This document shows, one piece after another, positions 21,178-29,692 of a stretch of DNA of 64,000 nucleotides (positions are counted from its first letter, which is position 1; every line of letters starts with the position of its first letter). This DNA comes from Deltaproteobacteria bacterium GWA2_38_16 (GTDB taxonomy: Bacteria; Bdellovibrionota; JACOXK01; 2-02-FULL-40-11): assembly GCA_001797335.1 (NCBI GenBank), contig MGPE01000009.1:1-64000 (forward strand), in the 5' to 3' direction. A program made the translations under genes and the position numbers. The notes beneath the pieces are model-generated. The model saw only the letters and a program-made list of their open reading frames with translations, was not told the origin of the DNA and did not search any database.

Positions 21178-22164
21178 ATGAAAATAGCATATATCTATGA
21201 TGCCATTTATCCCTATATTAAAGGGGGAGTTGAAAAAAGAATTTATGGTGAAGCACAAAAACAAGCAGGGCTTGGAAATGAAGTTCATATCTATGGCTAC
21301 CAATATTGGGAAAGCCCCTCTGTAAAAAAAGAAAATAATATTACTTATCATGGCTTAATTAAAGCACCTCCCTTGGCCACAAAAACAGGAAAAAGAAGCT
21401 TAAAAGGATTATTTTCTTACAATTATTTTTTGGTCTACTCTCTTTTAAAAAATAACTACGATACAATTGAATGCCAAAACATTCCCTATCTTCCCATTTT
21501 TATTTGCTTCTTCATTAGTTTTATTAAAAAAACAAGAATCCAGGTTGTTTGGCATGAAATTTTGGGACATCATTGGTTTTCTTTTTATCCCATACTTGGA
21601 TTTTTGGGGTTTTTAATAGAAAAAATGGCTTTAACTTTACCTTTAGAACACATCGCCATTTCAAACTTTATATTCCAAAAAATTCCCTCAAAAAATAAAA
21701 AATTAATCTCTTTTTACCCAAATCAAGATGAAATTTTTCATGCCCCTACTCTAAATGACCATTTTGATATCATCTTTGCTGGACGATTTGTTCGCCACAA
21801 ACAACCAGAACTTCTGATTCAAACCCTGGACATGTTAGCTCAGAAAAATTTTTATCCTAAAACACTTTTTATTGGCGAAGGTCCTTTAAAGTCTCAGGTT
21901 CAAGCTGTAGCTCAAGAAAAGAAATTAAAAAATGTTCAATTTATTAATTTTGTGCCTAATATTTATTCTTATCTTAAATCCACAAAGCTTCTGGTTCTAC
22001 CTTCTTTAAGAGAAGGATGTAGCTTTTTAACACTGGAAAGCCAAGCCTGTAATGCAAAAGTTATTACCATCGATGCACCCCTTAACGCTGCCAAAACACT
22101 CACCCCCTATGTGTGTAAAAATAGCCCTCAAGATCTCGCTACAAAAATTATGGAAAATTATTAA
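21178..22164 (+). CDS. GT4-family glycosyltransferase
   Basis: Cytoplasmic GT-B fold enzyme (328 aa) predicted to add a sugar from an activated donor to a surface polysaccharide. The acceptor domain starts with MKIAYIYDAIYPYIKGGVEKRI (GGVE is typical of GT4). The donor domain has IFAGRFVRHKQPELLI, FIGEGPLK and PSLREGCSFLTLESQACN, containing the E(x7)E-type pair. The donor sugar cannot be told. It follows the DUF6311-like gene by 59 bp, and its stop overlaps the next start as TAATG. Confidence 0.88.
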   Translation: MKIAYIYDAIYPYIKGGVEKRIYGEAQKQAGLGNEVHIYGYQYWESPSVKKENNITYHGLIKAPPLATKTGKRSLKGLFSYNYFLVYSLLKNNYDTIECQNIPYLPIFICFFISFIKKTRIQVVWHEILGHHWFSFYPILGFLGFLIEKMALTLPLEHIAISNFIFQKIPSKNKKLISFYPNQDEIFHAPTLNDHFDIIFAGRFVRHKQPELLIQTLDMLAQKNFYPKTLFIGEGPLKSQVQAVAQEKKLKNVQFINFVPNIYSYLKSTKLLVLPSLREGCSFLTLESQACNAKVITIDAPLNAAKTLTPYVCKNSPQDLATKIMENY

Positions 22165-23429
22165 TGTTCACACTATTTTCCATAAAAAAACTAATAATAA
22201 ACATTGTGCTATGCTCGACCACTTTCTTATTTATTTTTTGCTTAATTGAAACGACACTACATATATTTAAATATCCAAAATATGCTTATGAAAACGTTCA
22301 ACAAGAAAGAGTCAAGCTTATTCAAACAATACTCAACTTAAAAAAGAATGGACTTAAAGCCTATCCTCGCTTATCCCCAGAGTTTATTCGATCACAATCT
22401 CAAAAAGAAGATGAACTATTTTTATCTAATATCGGAAATGTTTTTATTATTGGTAATGAAGAAGATGATGGTCGACTTATCACTAAAACAGATAAATATG
22501 GTTTTAGAAATCCAGTAGATATATATGATAAGCACTCAAATTTTGATATTTTCTTATTAGGAGAATCCCATACAGCTGGAGATGAGGTTCCAGATGGATA
22601 CACACCATCAGATCTGCTTCGTAAAAAAATAAATTACTTAGTTTATAATGCAGGCATGGGTGGATCTGGCCTATTACATCAAATGGCCATTTTTTTAAAA
22701 TATGGTTTACCTAAAAAACCAAAAAATGTTGTCCTTACCATCGTAGAAGGACTAACATTAAATAGAGGTTACAAAGAACTATCTGATAATCATCTCGTTC
22801 ATTGGATCAATAACTTTAAACCGGATTATAGCAATATAGATCTATCTATAGATTCAAATAAAAAAGATCACCTCTTGAAAGATGCAACCTTGGAATTATC
22901 TTCAAACTACGAATTATCTTTATTAACTCACACTAACAATGATCCCCCTCATTTAAGATTACCCTCACATTGGCCTTATTTGCACAATTCATTTAGAATA
23001 TTTAGATTTCTAAATTTATATTTTGCTAAGTCTAGTGAATTTGAAGGATATCCGGCATGCCTCAAAATACAAGAGGGGAAAAAATTAATTTCAGGCATAT
23101 TTCATAATATAAAAACAATGGTTTCTACTTATGACGGCCATTTTACAGTTGTATATCTCCCCAGTTCAAGATGGTTATATCCAAAAAACCAATGGCCAGA
23201 ATGTGAGAGAGAAATGATTTCTTCCACATCTAAAGAAATGGATATTATGTATTTGGATCTTGTGGAAAAATTTTCCAATCTAAATAATCCAAAAGATCTC
23301 TATGCCCACGTACATTTTTTTATACATCTCAATAATAGCTATGGGCACCTAAATCGTGCTGGTTATGATTTCGCAACAAACCAACTTATTTCTTTTTTAA
23401 GTTCCAATCCCAATTCAAAAAAACAATAA
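22164..23429 (+). CDS. Membrane-anchored SGNH-hydrolase-like protein
   Basis: The 421-aa product has one N-terminal membrane segment (about residues 9-30) and an extracytoplasmic SGNH-like domain. LLGESHTAGDEV resembles block I, with GES in place of GDS and serine as presumed nucleophile. NAGMGGSGLLHQ resembles the glycine block, and GHLNRAGYDFATNQL resembles the C-terminal His block. Such proteins in polysaccharide loci act as esterases or O-acetyltransferases; which applies here is unknown. The 1-bp overlap with the GT4 gene implies joint expression. Confidence 0.6.
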   Translation: MFTLFSIKKLIINIVLCSTTFLFIFCLIETTLHIFKYPKYAYENVQQERVKLIQTILNLKKNGLKAYPRLSPEFIRSQSQKEDELFLSNIGNVFIIGNEEDDGRLITKTDKYGFRNPVDIYDKHSNFDIFLLGESHTAGDEVPDGYTPSDLLRKKINYLVYNAGMGGSGLLHQMAIFLKYGLPKKPKNVVLTIVEGLTLNRGYKELSDNHLVHWINNFKPDYSNIDLSIDSNKKDHLLKDATLELSSNYELSLLTHTNNDPPHLRLPSHWPYLHNSFRIFRFLNLYFAKSSEFEGYPACLKIQEGKKLISGIFHNIKTMVSTYDGHFTVVYLPSSRWLYPKNQWPECEREMISSTSKEMDIMYLDLVEKFSNLNNPKDLYAHVHFFIHLNNSYGHLNRAGYDFATNQLISFLSSNPNSKKQ

Positions 23430-23440
23430 CCTATTTTTCA

Positions 23441-24154
23441 CTAAAATCTTAAATTATTAATCAACTGAATTTTATCCCTATCTACATATAAAATTTTATT
23501 ACACATACTATTAATTAAATTAATATCATGCGAAACAAATAAGATAGTTTTGTGATTACGATATGAATTCATGATTTCTAAAATACATTTTTTTTGAAAA
23601 TTTTCATCTCCAACAGCCAATACTTCATCAGCAATCAAAATGTCATAATCTACATGGATTGCTACAGAAAATGCTAAGCGCATAACCATACCTGATGAGT
23701 AATACTTAATCTTTGTATCGATAAACTTTCCAATTTCAGAAAAATCTACCATTTTAAGAAAATGTTTCTGAATTTCTCTTTTTTTCATCCCCAAAATAGC
23801 CCCATAAAGAAATACATTTTCTCTTCCAGTAAGCTCAGGATGAAATCCCGCTCCTAATTCTAAAAGAGGAGAAATCTTACCTTTTACAAATATTCTACCT
23901 TGATTTGGTTTTAAAATATTACATATTAATTTTAAAATTGTACTCTTTCCACAACCATTGGGACCAGTAATTCCAACAAAATCTCCTTTAAAAATAGAAA
24001 AATTAAGATCCGTAAACACATTATAAACCTGGGAATTTTTCTTTTTAAGAAATTTCGGAAAAGAAACAATCATTTCTTGAAATGTTAAATTTTTCTCAAA
24101 GTTTACTTTAAAAAATTTTTCAACTGACTCAAATTTAATAATAGATTCTTGCAT
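23441..24154 (-). CDS. Polysaccharide ABC transporter ATP-binding protein (Wzt/TagH-like)
   Basis: ATPase subunit of an exporter for a lipid-linked polysaccharide or teichoic-acid-like chain. Walker A GPNGCGKST, signature YSSGMVMRLAFS, Walker B ILIADEVLAVGD and the H-loop SHD are intact. The sequence LLELGAGFHPELTGRENV is typical of the Wzt/TagH branch. The protein stops after the ATPase domain (237 aa), lacking the C-terminal carbohydrate-binding domain of long Wzt proteins. I start it at ATG 24154, one base after the permease stop; TTG codons allow a six-residue extension. Confidence 0.92.
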   Translation of the reverse strand: MQESIIKFESVEKFFKVNFEKNLTFQEMIVSFPKFLKKKNSQVYNVFTDLNFSIFKGDFVGITGPNGCGKSTILKLICNILKPNQGRIFVKGKISPLLELGAGFHPELTGRENVFLYGAILGMKKREIQKHFLKMVDFSEIGKFIDTKIKYYSSGMVMRLAFSVAIHVDYDILIADEVLAVGDENFQKKCILEIMNSYRNHKTILFVSHDINLINSMCNKILYVDRDKIQLINNLRF

Positions 24155-24155
24155 T

Positions 24156-24932
24156 TTATGCTCTTTCAACAAATTCCCATTCTTTTCTTTTAAAAAGGAA
24201 ATATGAAATATACATGACTAAGAAAGAAAAAAAGCACACATAGAACACATGGCCATTAAACTCAAAATTATTAAAAATAATAACTTGATGATAAAGATGG
24301 ATGATTAAAGCAAATGGATTTAATAAATATAAGGTTCGATATTTTTGTGGAACTGCTTCAAGATGATATGCGATAGGGCACAGAAAAAACAAGAACTGAA
24401 AAACAACATTTAATATTAAGGGAACGTCCTTCAAATAAACCATTAACATACTAAATAAAAAAGAACTTCCTAGGATTAAAAAAAACTGGACCATCATTAA
24501 AAATGGTAAAATAAAATAATAACTTGAAATATGAATATGAGTAAAACAAATAATTGCTATTAACAGTATTGTCATAGAAATTAAGAAATGAATAAATTGA
24601 CCTACTGCTATTGCAATGGGGAAAATCTCTCGCGGAAAGTACACTTTGTTAAGCAAGTGAAAATTATGAACTATTGATTCCGATGAATTGGTAATTGCAG
24701 TTGTGAAAAAAATCCAAGGGATAAGACCGCTTAATAAATAAATGACATAGTGATCAATTTGAACCTTAAAAACATATTTAAAAACAAACGTATAGGTAAC
24801 AACAAGACTTAAAGGATGTAAAATAGTCCAAAAGAATCCAAGATATGAAGATTTATAACGATCCTTTAGATCTCTAACAACAAAACCTTCGATAACACCA
24901 TAATATGAAATAATATTTTCAAATAATTGCAT
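24156..24932 (-). CDS. Polysaccharide ABC transporter permease (Wzm/TagG-like)
   Basis: ABC-2 type membrane subunit (258 aa, six predicted membrane segments) pairing with the ATPase immediately downstream. The cytoplasmic N-terminal helix RDLKDRYKSSYLGFFWTILHPL and the segments VYFPREIFPIA and NPFALIIHLY are characteristic of O-antigen and teichoic-acid exporters. Together the two genes form a complete exporter. Confidence 0.93.
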   Translation of the reverse strand: MQLFENIISYYGVIEGFVVRDLKDRYKSSYLGFFWTILHPLSLVVTYTFVFKYVFKVQIDHYVIYLLSGLIPWIFFTTAITNSSESIVHNFHLLNKVYFPREIFPIAIAVGQFIHFLISMTILLIAIICFTHIHISSYYFILPFLMMVQFFLILGSSFLFSMLMVYLKDVPLILNVVFQFLFFLCPIAYHLEAVPQKYRTLYLLNPFALIIHLYHQVIIFNNFEFNGHVFYVCFFSFLVMYISYFLFKRKEWEFVERA

Positions 24933-24976
24933 TTTAAATACAAGATTTTAAAGAATAAACAAAATTTTCTCTGCAC

Positions 24977-25276
24977 CTACATAGGCTTGTATTGTAAATT
25001 TAACCTATCTACCACACGAACATAAATGGGCATAACAGTTTTAGAAAGATACCGATTTCGCTGAAAAAAGAAAAATAAAGAAAGAGCAAATTTATTTTTT
25101 TTTAGAGCATAAAATAAATGCTGACGACTTGTCAAACTCATCTCTTGATAAGATTTAGTAGAGGCATCTATTCGCTCTTGTAATGTCTCAATGGTCTGAA
25201 TCATATTTTGCTGCATATAAACCAGTTTTTCTTCATAATATTTAACTTTTTTCTCTAGTTCTTCAATAGTTGCCAT
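24977..25276 (-). CDS. Small coiled-coil protein of unknown function
   Basis: The 99-aa product is predicted soluble. Residues about 3-45 form a heptad-rich coiled coil (MATIEELEKKVKYYEEKLVYM), followed by a basic/aromatic C-terminal part. The start is well supported by AAGGA seven bases upstream, although the frame overlaps the preceding gene by 22 bp. No family is recognised. Position between a glycosyltransferase and the ABC exporter suggests an accessory of polysaccharide assembly or chain-length control, by inference only. Confidence 0.7.
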   Translation of the reverse strand: MATIEELEKKVKYYEEKLVYMQQNMIQTIETLQERIDASTKSYQEMSLTSRQHLFYALKKNKFALSLFFFFQRNRYLSKTVMPIYVRVVDRLNLQYKPM

Positions 25277-27522
25277 ATTTTATTCCTTTCTTCGCAATAA
25301 ATCATGTTAACTTGTGGATTAACATATGAAACCACCGTTGCAATGTTACTTGTAACATGCATCAGATAATGACTTTTTGCCAAGAGTAACATATCTATTA
25401 TAACTTGTTCTGCTAAACGAGTATCCCAATTATTGGGATCTAATGCCAACCTATGCTGAATTTGATGCCCATCGCATAATTGTTCTTCTCTGGATAATAA
25501 AGAAAAATGAGCATCTTGCTCAAGCGTTGTTCGAGGCACTACACTTACAAAAGTAAGATTTCTACCAAAGTGTTTTTGAAAAAGCTGAATAGTAGCCTCA
25601 TGATCAGTAGCGAGAAAAACCACACAATTATTATTTGAAAAATCTTTAGCTTTTATAAGTCTATGAATTTTATCAATATATAAATTAACATCAGGCATGG
25701 TTTTATTAATCTGCTCCATGGCATGACTGGGATGGCGAACATGTGCTGCTATGACAATCTTATTGGTAAAATATTGCTGAGAAAAACATTCCACCTCATT
25801 CAAAATACTTTCTCTAATTCTAACATATTTTCTAAAATAAAAATGGTACCAATTGCGCCATTCTTGAAAATCTTTTCTCTTATACAACTCATACGCCTGG
25901 ATATATGTTAATAAAGGTTCTCGTTTCTCATTAAAATCATCCACTAAAACTCCATCTGCATAAAGCCCTTCATCAGAATTATATACATCTTCACTTATAT
26001 CTACAAAAGGAAGTGGTTTAAATAATTTTAGCCAAATATTTCCATCTTCAGGCTTTCCATAACAAAAACTTTTTATTCCTTGTCCGTAAATTTTTTTGAT
26101 TTGAGTAGGTCGCCAGTCAGGCAATACAATAGCTTTGGGATCTTCGTATAACTCCCAGACAAGATAAGACATAAATCTATTAAATAAAGAGAAAAAACCT
26201 CCATCATGTCCTGGAATAATTACTTTTTTGGGTTTATTTGTAATTTTCTTGCAATTTTCTCTAGAATGACTTTCCTGAATATCATAAATTTTAGTTTTTC
26301 CCTGGAGAAATAAATATTTTGAATACAGTTTTTTATTATTAGTTACAAGTTTATCATCATCAATTCTATTGTGTTCCCCAAGTTCTATGGTGCATGGAGC
26401 AATAAGAGTCAGGTATTTTCTCTTTAAAAATTTATAAGAAAAATTTTTTGCCCATTCTTTTCGTTGCGCGATTAAATCATCTTTATAAAGAGCATGACGA
26501 TTTTGATAACATACCTTTAAAGTAGAAATAATATCATCCAGAAAGGGTTTAAATTGAACTCCACTATATGTACCAAAAGACAGATGCTTACAATGAATTT
26601 GAGAATAATAAGCCGATACAGGAATATCACACACTACGGGTTGTACTATTCCAGATTGACAAATTTCTTCTTGAGCAAATGCATGCGCAACAAGGAGAGG
26701 CTTGCCCAAGGCCAATGCTTCTCGAGGAATAATTGAATAACCCTCCCCACCACCTAAAGCAACATAACAATCAATGGAATCTAAATCATCATAATACTCT
26801 TCTTTTCGATTATAGTGCCCCGTTGAAATAGAAATGCTGGATGTTTTACTAAATTTTTTATTAGAGAAATATTTTTGATAATAACTTTGCTCCAAATATC
26901 CTGAAAAACGCAGCGTTAGCTGGACATGCGCGCTATCAAGTGGAAATGCTTTTAAAAAAGCTTCTGTCAGTAAATGAAAATTTTTTCTTTCCTCTAAAAA
27001 ACCAATTGATCCAAAAGTAAATTTTTTAGAAAAAAATCTTGGTTTTCTATCTATAAGCACCGCTAAATCTAGTGCCAAAGGTAAATAAAAAATTGGTTTT
27101 GAAATACCAGAATTTTTAAATATCGGGATAAGACACTCGGAAGGTACAAGTACGGCGTCAAAATAGTTTTCTATAATAGCTACCCATTCGGAAGGTATTT
27201 TTGTGGATTCAAAGACACAATAGGCTAGTTTTATAACGGAATCTGGAATTTTTGTATAATTAGCATCGCCGATACCATTCCATAAGACGTCTGTGAAAAT
27301 AGATATACCTTCTTTCAATGAATAACTATGCAAGTTTTGTGAAGAAATAATATTTACATTTTTAGGAAGCCCTTTCAGATTACTTTCAGGCCGGGTATTA
27401 ATGAAGTTTAACTTGTTAATAAATTGATCATTAGTAGAAATTAAATCAATAAAAGATCTACTATGCTGGCCAATACTGGTTATAGCATCAAACTTTCCAA
27501 CTACATTGATACAATAATCCAT
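25255..27522 (-). CDS. Two-domain glycosyltransferase: GT4 domain fused to a fucosyltransferase-like domain
   Basis: The 755-aa protein combines two transferase units. Residues about 1-385 resemble a GT4 enzyme: FGSIGFLEERKNFHLL, YVALGGGEGYSIIPREALALGKPLL. Residues about 430-755 resemble the GT23/NodZ/O-fucosyltransferase fold: PGHDGGFFSLFNRFMSYL, the arginine motif AAHVRHPSHAMEQ (near residue 593), FLATDHEATIQLF and LLLAKSHYLMHVTSNIATVVSYVNP. The second domain would take GDP-fucose or a related donor. Both active-site regions look intact, so it may add two sugars in sequence. Specificity is inferred. Confidence 0.72.
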   Translation of the reverse strand: MDYCINVVGKFDAITSIGQHSRSFIDLISTNDQFINKLNFINTRPESNLKGLPKNVNIISSQNLHSYSLKEGISIFTDVLWNGIGDANYTKIPDSVIKLAYCVFESTKIPSEWVAIIENYFDAVLVPSECLIPIFKNSGISKPIFYLPLALDLAVLIDRKPRFFSKKFTFGSIGFLEERKNFHLLTEAFLKAFPLDSAHVQLTLRFSGYLEQSYYQKYFSNKKFSKTSSISISTGHYNRKEEYYDDLDSIDCYVALGGGEGYSIIPREALALGKPLLVAHAFAQEEICQSGIVQPVVCDIPVSAYYSQIHCKHLSFGTYSGVQFKPFLDDIISTLKVCYQNRHALYKDDLIAQRKEWAKNFSYKFLKRKYLTLIAPCTIELGEHNRIDDDKLVTNNKKLYSKYLFLQGKTKIYDIQESHSRENCKKITNKPKKVIIPGHDGGFFSLFNRFMSYLVWELYEDPKAIVLPDWRPTQIKKIYGQGIKSFCYGKPEDGNIWLKLFKPLPFVDISEDVYNSDEGLYADGVLVDDFNEKREPLLTYIQAYELYKRKDFQEWRNWYHFYFRKYVRIRESILNEVECFSQQYFTNKIVIAAHVRHPSHAMEQINKTMPDVNLYIDKIHRLIKAKDFSNNNCVVFLATDHEATIQLFQKHFGRNLTFVSVVPRTTLEQDAHFSLLSREEQLCDGHQIQHRLALDPNNWDTRLAEQVIIDMLLLAKSHYLMHVTSNIATVVSYVNPQVNMIYCEERNKIWQLLKN

Positions 27523-27545
27523 ATTATATCACATCTAACTAATCA

Positions 27546-28535
27546 TCATAACATATTCTTAAAATATAATAATATACGTCCTATGCCTTCTTCTAAATTT
27601 ATACTTGGACTAAAACCTAATTCTTTTTGAAGCGCCACATCCCCGCCTCTCGCAAATACACCTTCAGGCATTTCTGACATTCCTGAAATAATTGGATCAT
27701 GGTATCCTAATAATTTTATCACCACTTTTGAAAAGTGGACAAAAGACGTTAAAATACCCGTTGATAGATTTATAGCTCTTCCATTATTTATTTTATCTTT
27801 TGTAATCAAGATACCTCTCACACAGTCATCAATATGAATAAAATCCCTCATCTGATAACCAGATCCCCAAACTTTAAATAATTTTTGTTGCTTGTTTTGA
27901 AGCTCCAATGCACGCAAACATAATGAAGGTACTGGATATGACCAATCTTGATCTTCCCCATATCCAGAAAAAGGTCTATAGATCACACTCTTTAAATCAT
28001 GCCTTTCATAAGCCAAGTGGGCTAGAAATTCTCCTGTTAACTTAGCCCAACCATAGGTTAAATCAGGAACACCAATAGTTTGAGAAAAATTAATATCATC
28101 TTCTTTTAAAAGACGAAAATTATCTTTCTCTTGAAGTTTTATTGGATAGGCTGCGCTTGAGCTAAAATAAATAGTTTTTGGAATTTTATTTTGTTTAGCC
28201 CATTGCCAATAAGCCGAATCTATAGACAAATCCTCGGCTATGGCCAACGGATTTTTTTCTATCATCATTCTTCCACCCACAACAGCCGCTAAATGATACA
28301 CCTCATCAAAGTATTCATTAGCGCATTGTACAAAAAAATTCCGACAATCCTCTTGATAAAAAACAAAATTATGAAAATCGAGTGGATTAAATTGATACCA
28401 TCCTTCTTGAGGATGCTTCCCTCCACATTCTTTCATCAAATTATCTACACAAACAACATCATAACCTTTTTCCAAAAAAATCTTACAAAAGCGCCGTCCA
28501 ACAAATCCTGCACCCCCTGTTATAAGAACTCTCAT
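27546..28535 (-). CDS. NAD-dependent epimerase/dehydratase (extended SDR), sugar-nucleotide type
   Basis: Cytoplasmic 329-aa enzyme modifying a nucleotide-linked sugar. The NAD loop ITGGAGFVGRRF is at residues 5-16, VDNL is present after the second strand, and HLAAVVGG, YFSSSAAYP and the catalytic pair in YGWAK (serine, tyrosine, lysine) follow. RPFSGYGEDQDW and MRDFIHIDDCVRGI complete the extended SDR pattern. The early VGGRMMIEKNP is reminiscent of GDP-fucose synthase-like enzymes, and the neighbouring fucosyltransferase-like domain fits that, but a C4-epimerase is equally possible. Confidence 0.85.
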   Translation of the reverse strand: MRVLITGGAGFVGRRFCKIFLEKGYDVVCVDNLMKECGGKHPQEGWYQFNPLDFHNFVFYQEDCRNFFVQCANEYFDEVYHLAAVVGGRMMIEKNPLAIAEDLSIDSAYWQWAKQNKIPKTIYFSSSAAYPIKLQEKDNFRLLKEDDINFSQTIGVPDLTYGWAKLTGEFLAHLAYERHDLKSVIYRPFSGYGEDQDWSYPVPSLCLRALELQNKQQKLFKVWGSGYQMRDFIHIDDCVRGILITKDKINNGRAINLSTGILTSFVHFSKVVIKLLGYHDPIISGMSEMPEGVFARGGDVALQKELGFSPSINLEEGIGRILLYFKNML

Positions 28536-29644
28536 GATTGTACTACCTTTTCATAAATTTTTACGGTCTGCAAAGCACAATTTTCCCAAGAAAATTGTTT
28601 TGCTCTTATATACCCTTTTTCAATTAAACGTTGACGAAGGCTAGAATCATTTAAAACTTGCCACATTCCATCTGCTATATCTTCCACATCCTCTGGATCT
28701 ACAAAATAAGCGGCATCCCCTGAAATTTCTTTTGGGGCACTACAATTTGAAGCTACCACAGGAGTTCCACATGACATTGCTTCTAAAAGTGGCAAACCAA
28801 AGCCTTCTATCAGTGAAGGAAAGACAAAAAGAGAAGCCTTTTCATAAAAAGACTTAAGTTGTGAAAATGAAGGATTTTCAATAAACATAATATGCTGTTT
28901 CAAACCTAATTCTTTAACTTTTTCTATAATTTTAGAATAATAAGTTCCCTTCATGCCTACAAGATAAAGAAGATGCCCTAAGCCTTTTTTATTTACAAGA
29001 AAATGATATGCTTGAATAAGACGAATCAAATTCTTATGGGAAGCGGTTCTTCCTACCCACAAAATATAACTTTGAGACATAGAGGGTAAAAATTTCGGGG
29101 GACTCAACATAAAAGATGGGAGACCATTATAAATTACTTTAATTTTTCCCTCCGGAATTCTTATGTGCTCTAAGATATCTGTTTTAGAAGTTTCTGAAAC
29201 GGTAATCACATAGGAGGATTGCATTGCTCCTCTTCTAATAGCTCCTTGCCAAAATTTTCTATCATAAAACGCTGTAACTGAAGAAGCTGCTTTAAAAGAA
29301 ATGGCATCATGAACAGTAATTACAAAAGGACAGGGCACAAATAAAACTCCCTGATTTGCTGGAAAATGTAATACATCGATATTAAATTGTTTTAAAAATG
29401 AATAAAAAAAAAGATTTCTCCAAAGTAGGGTCAACTTCAAATATTGATGAGAAACGGGGCATTTAACATAACAAAAATTTGGTGCAGAAACCCCATAGTA
29501 GTCTCCTGCATCATGATGAACAAAAATCGTATATTGGTTTTGTTGATCAATAGCAGCTAAGGCAGAAATAAGTTCTTTTGTATATATCTGGAGGCCTCCT
29601 GTATCACCAATCCTCATTCCTAAAGTATCAATCCCGATATGCAT
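28532..29644 (-). CDS. GT4-family glycosyltransferase
   Basis: GT-B enzyme (370 aa) with N-terminal MHIGIDTLGMRIGDTGGLQIYTKEL, central VTVHDAISFK and YVITVSETSK. The donor domain contains YILWVGRTASHKNLIRLI, MFIENPSFSQLKSFYEKA and FPSLIEGFGLPLLEAMSCGTPV, with the E(x7)E pair. I prefer the ATG at 29644 over the open frame to 29677, because the extra 11 residues correspond to a duplicated tail of the gene at 30939. The stop overlaps the epimerase start as ATGA. Confidence 0.92.
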   Translation of the reverse strand: MHIGIDTLGMRIGDTGGLQIYTKELISALAAIDQQNQYTIFVHHDAGDYYGVSAPNFCYVKCPVSHQYLKLTLLWRNLFFYSFLKQFNIDVLHFPANQGVLFVPCPFVITVHDAISFKAASSVTAFYDRKFWQGAIRRGAMQSSYVITVSETSKTDILEHIRIPEGKIKVIYNGLPSFMLSPPKFLPSMSQSYILWVGRTASHKNLIRLIQAYHFLVNKKGLGHLLYLVGMKGTYYSKIIEKVKELGLKQHIMFIENPSFSQLKSFYEKASLFVFPSLIEGFGLPLLEAMSCGTPVVASNCSAPKEISGDAAYFVDPEDVEDIADGMWQVLNDSSLRQRLIEKGYIRAKQFSWENCALQTVKIYEKVVQS

Positions 29645-29690
29645 ACAGTAAAGCCATAGCAGAGAGCAAGAAAACACCCAAGATGAAAAT
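29634..29690 (-). repeat. Left copy of a 57-bp imperfect direct repeat flanking the ATPase gene
   Basis: Bases 29634-29690 match 30951-31007 at 47 of 57 positions in the same orientation. This copy covers the start of the GT4 gene and its upstream leader; the other covers the 3' end of the membrane-protein gene. Confidence 0.75.
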
Positions 29691-29692
29691 AA

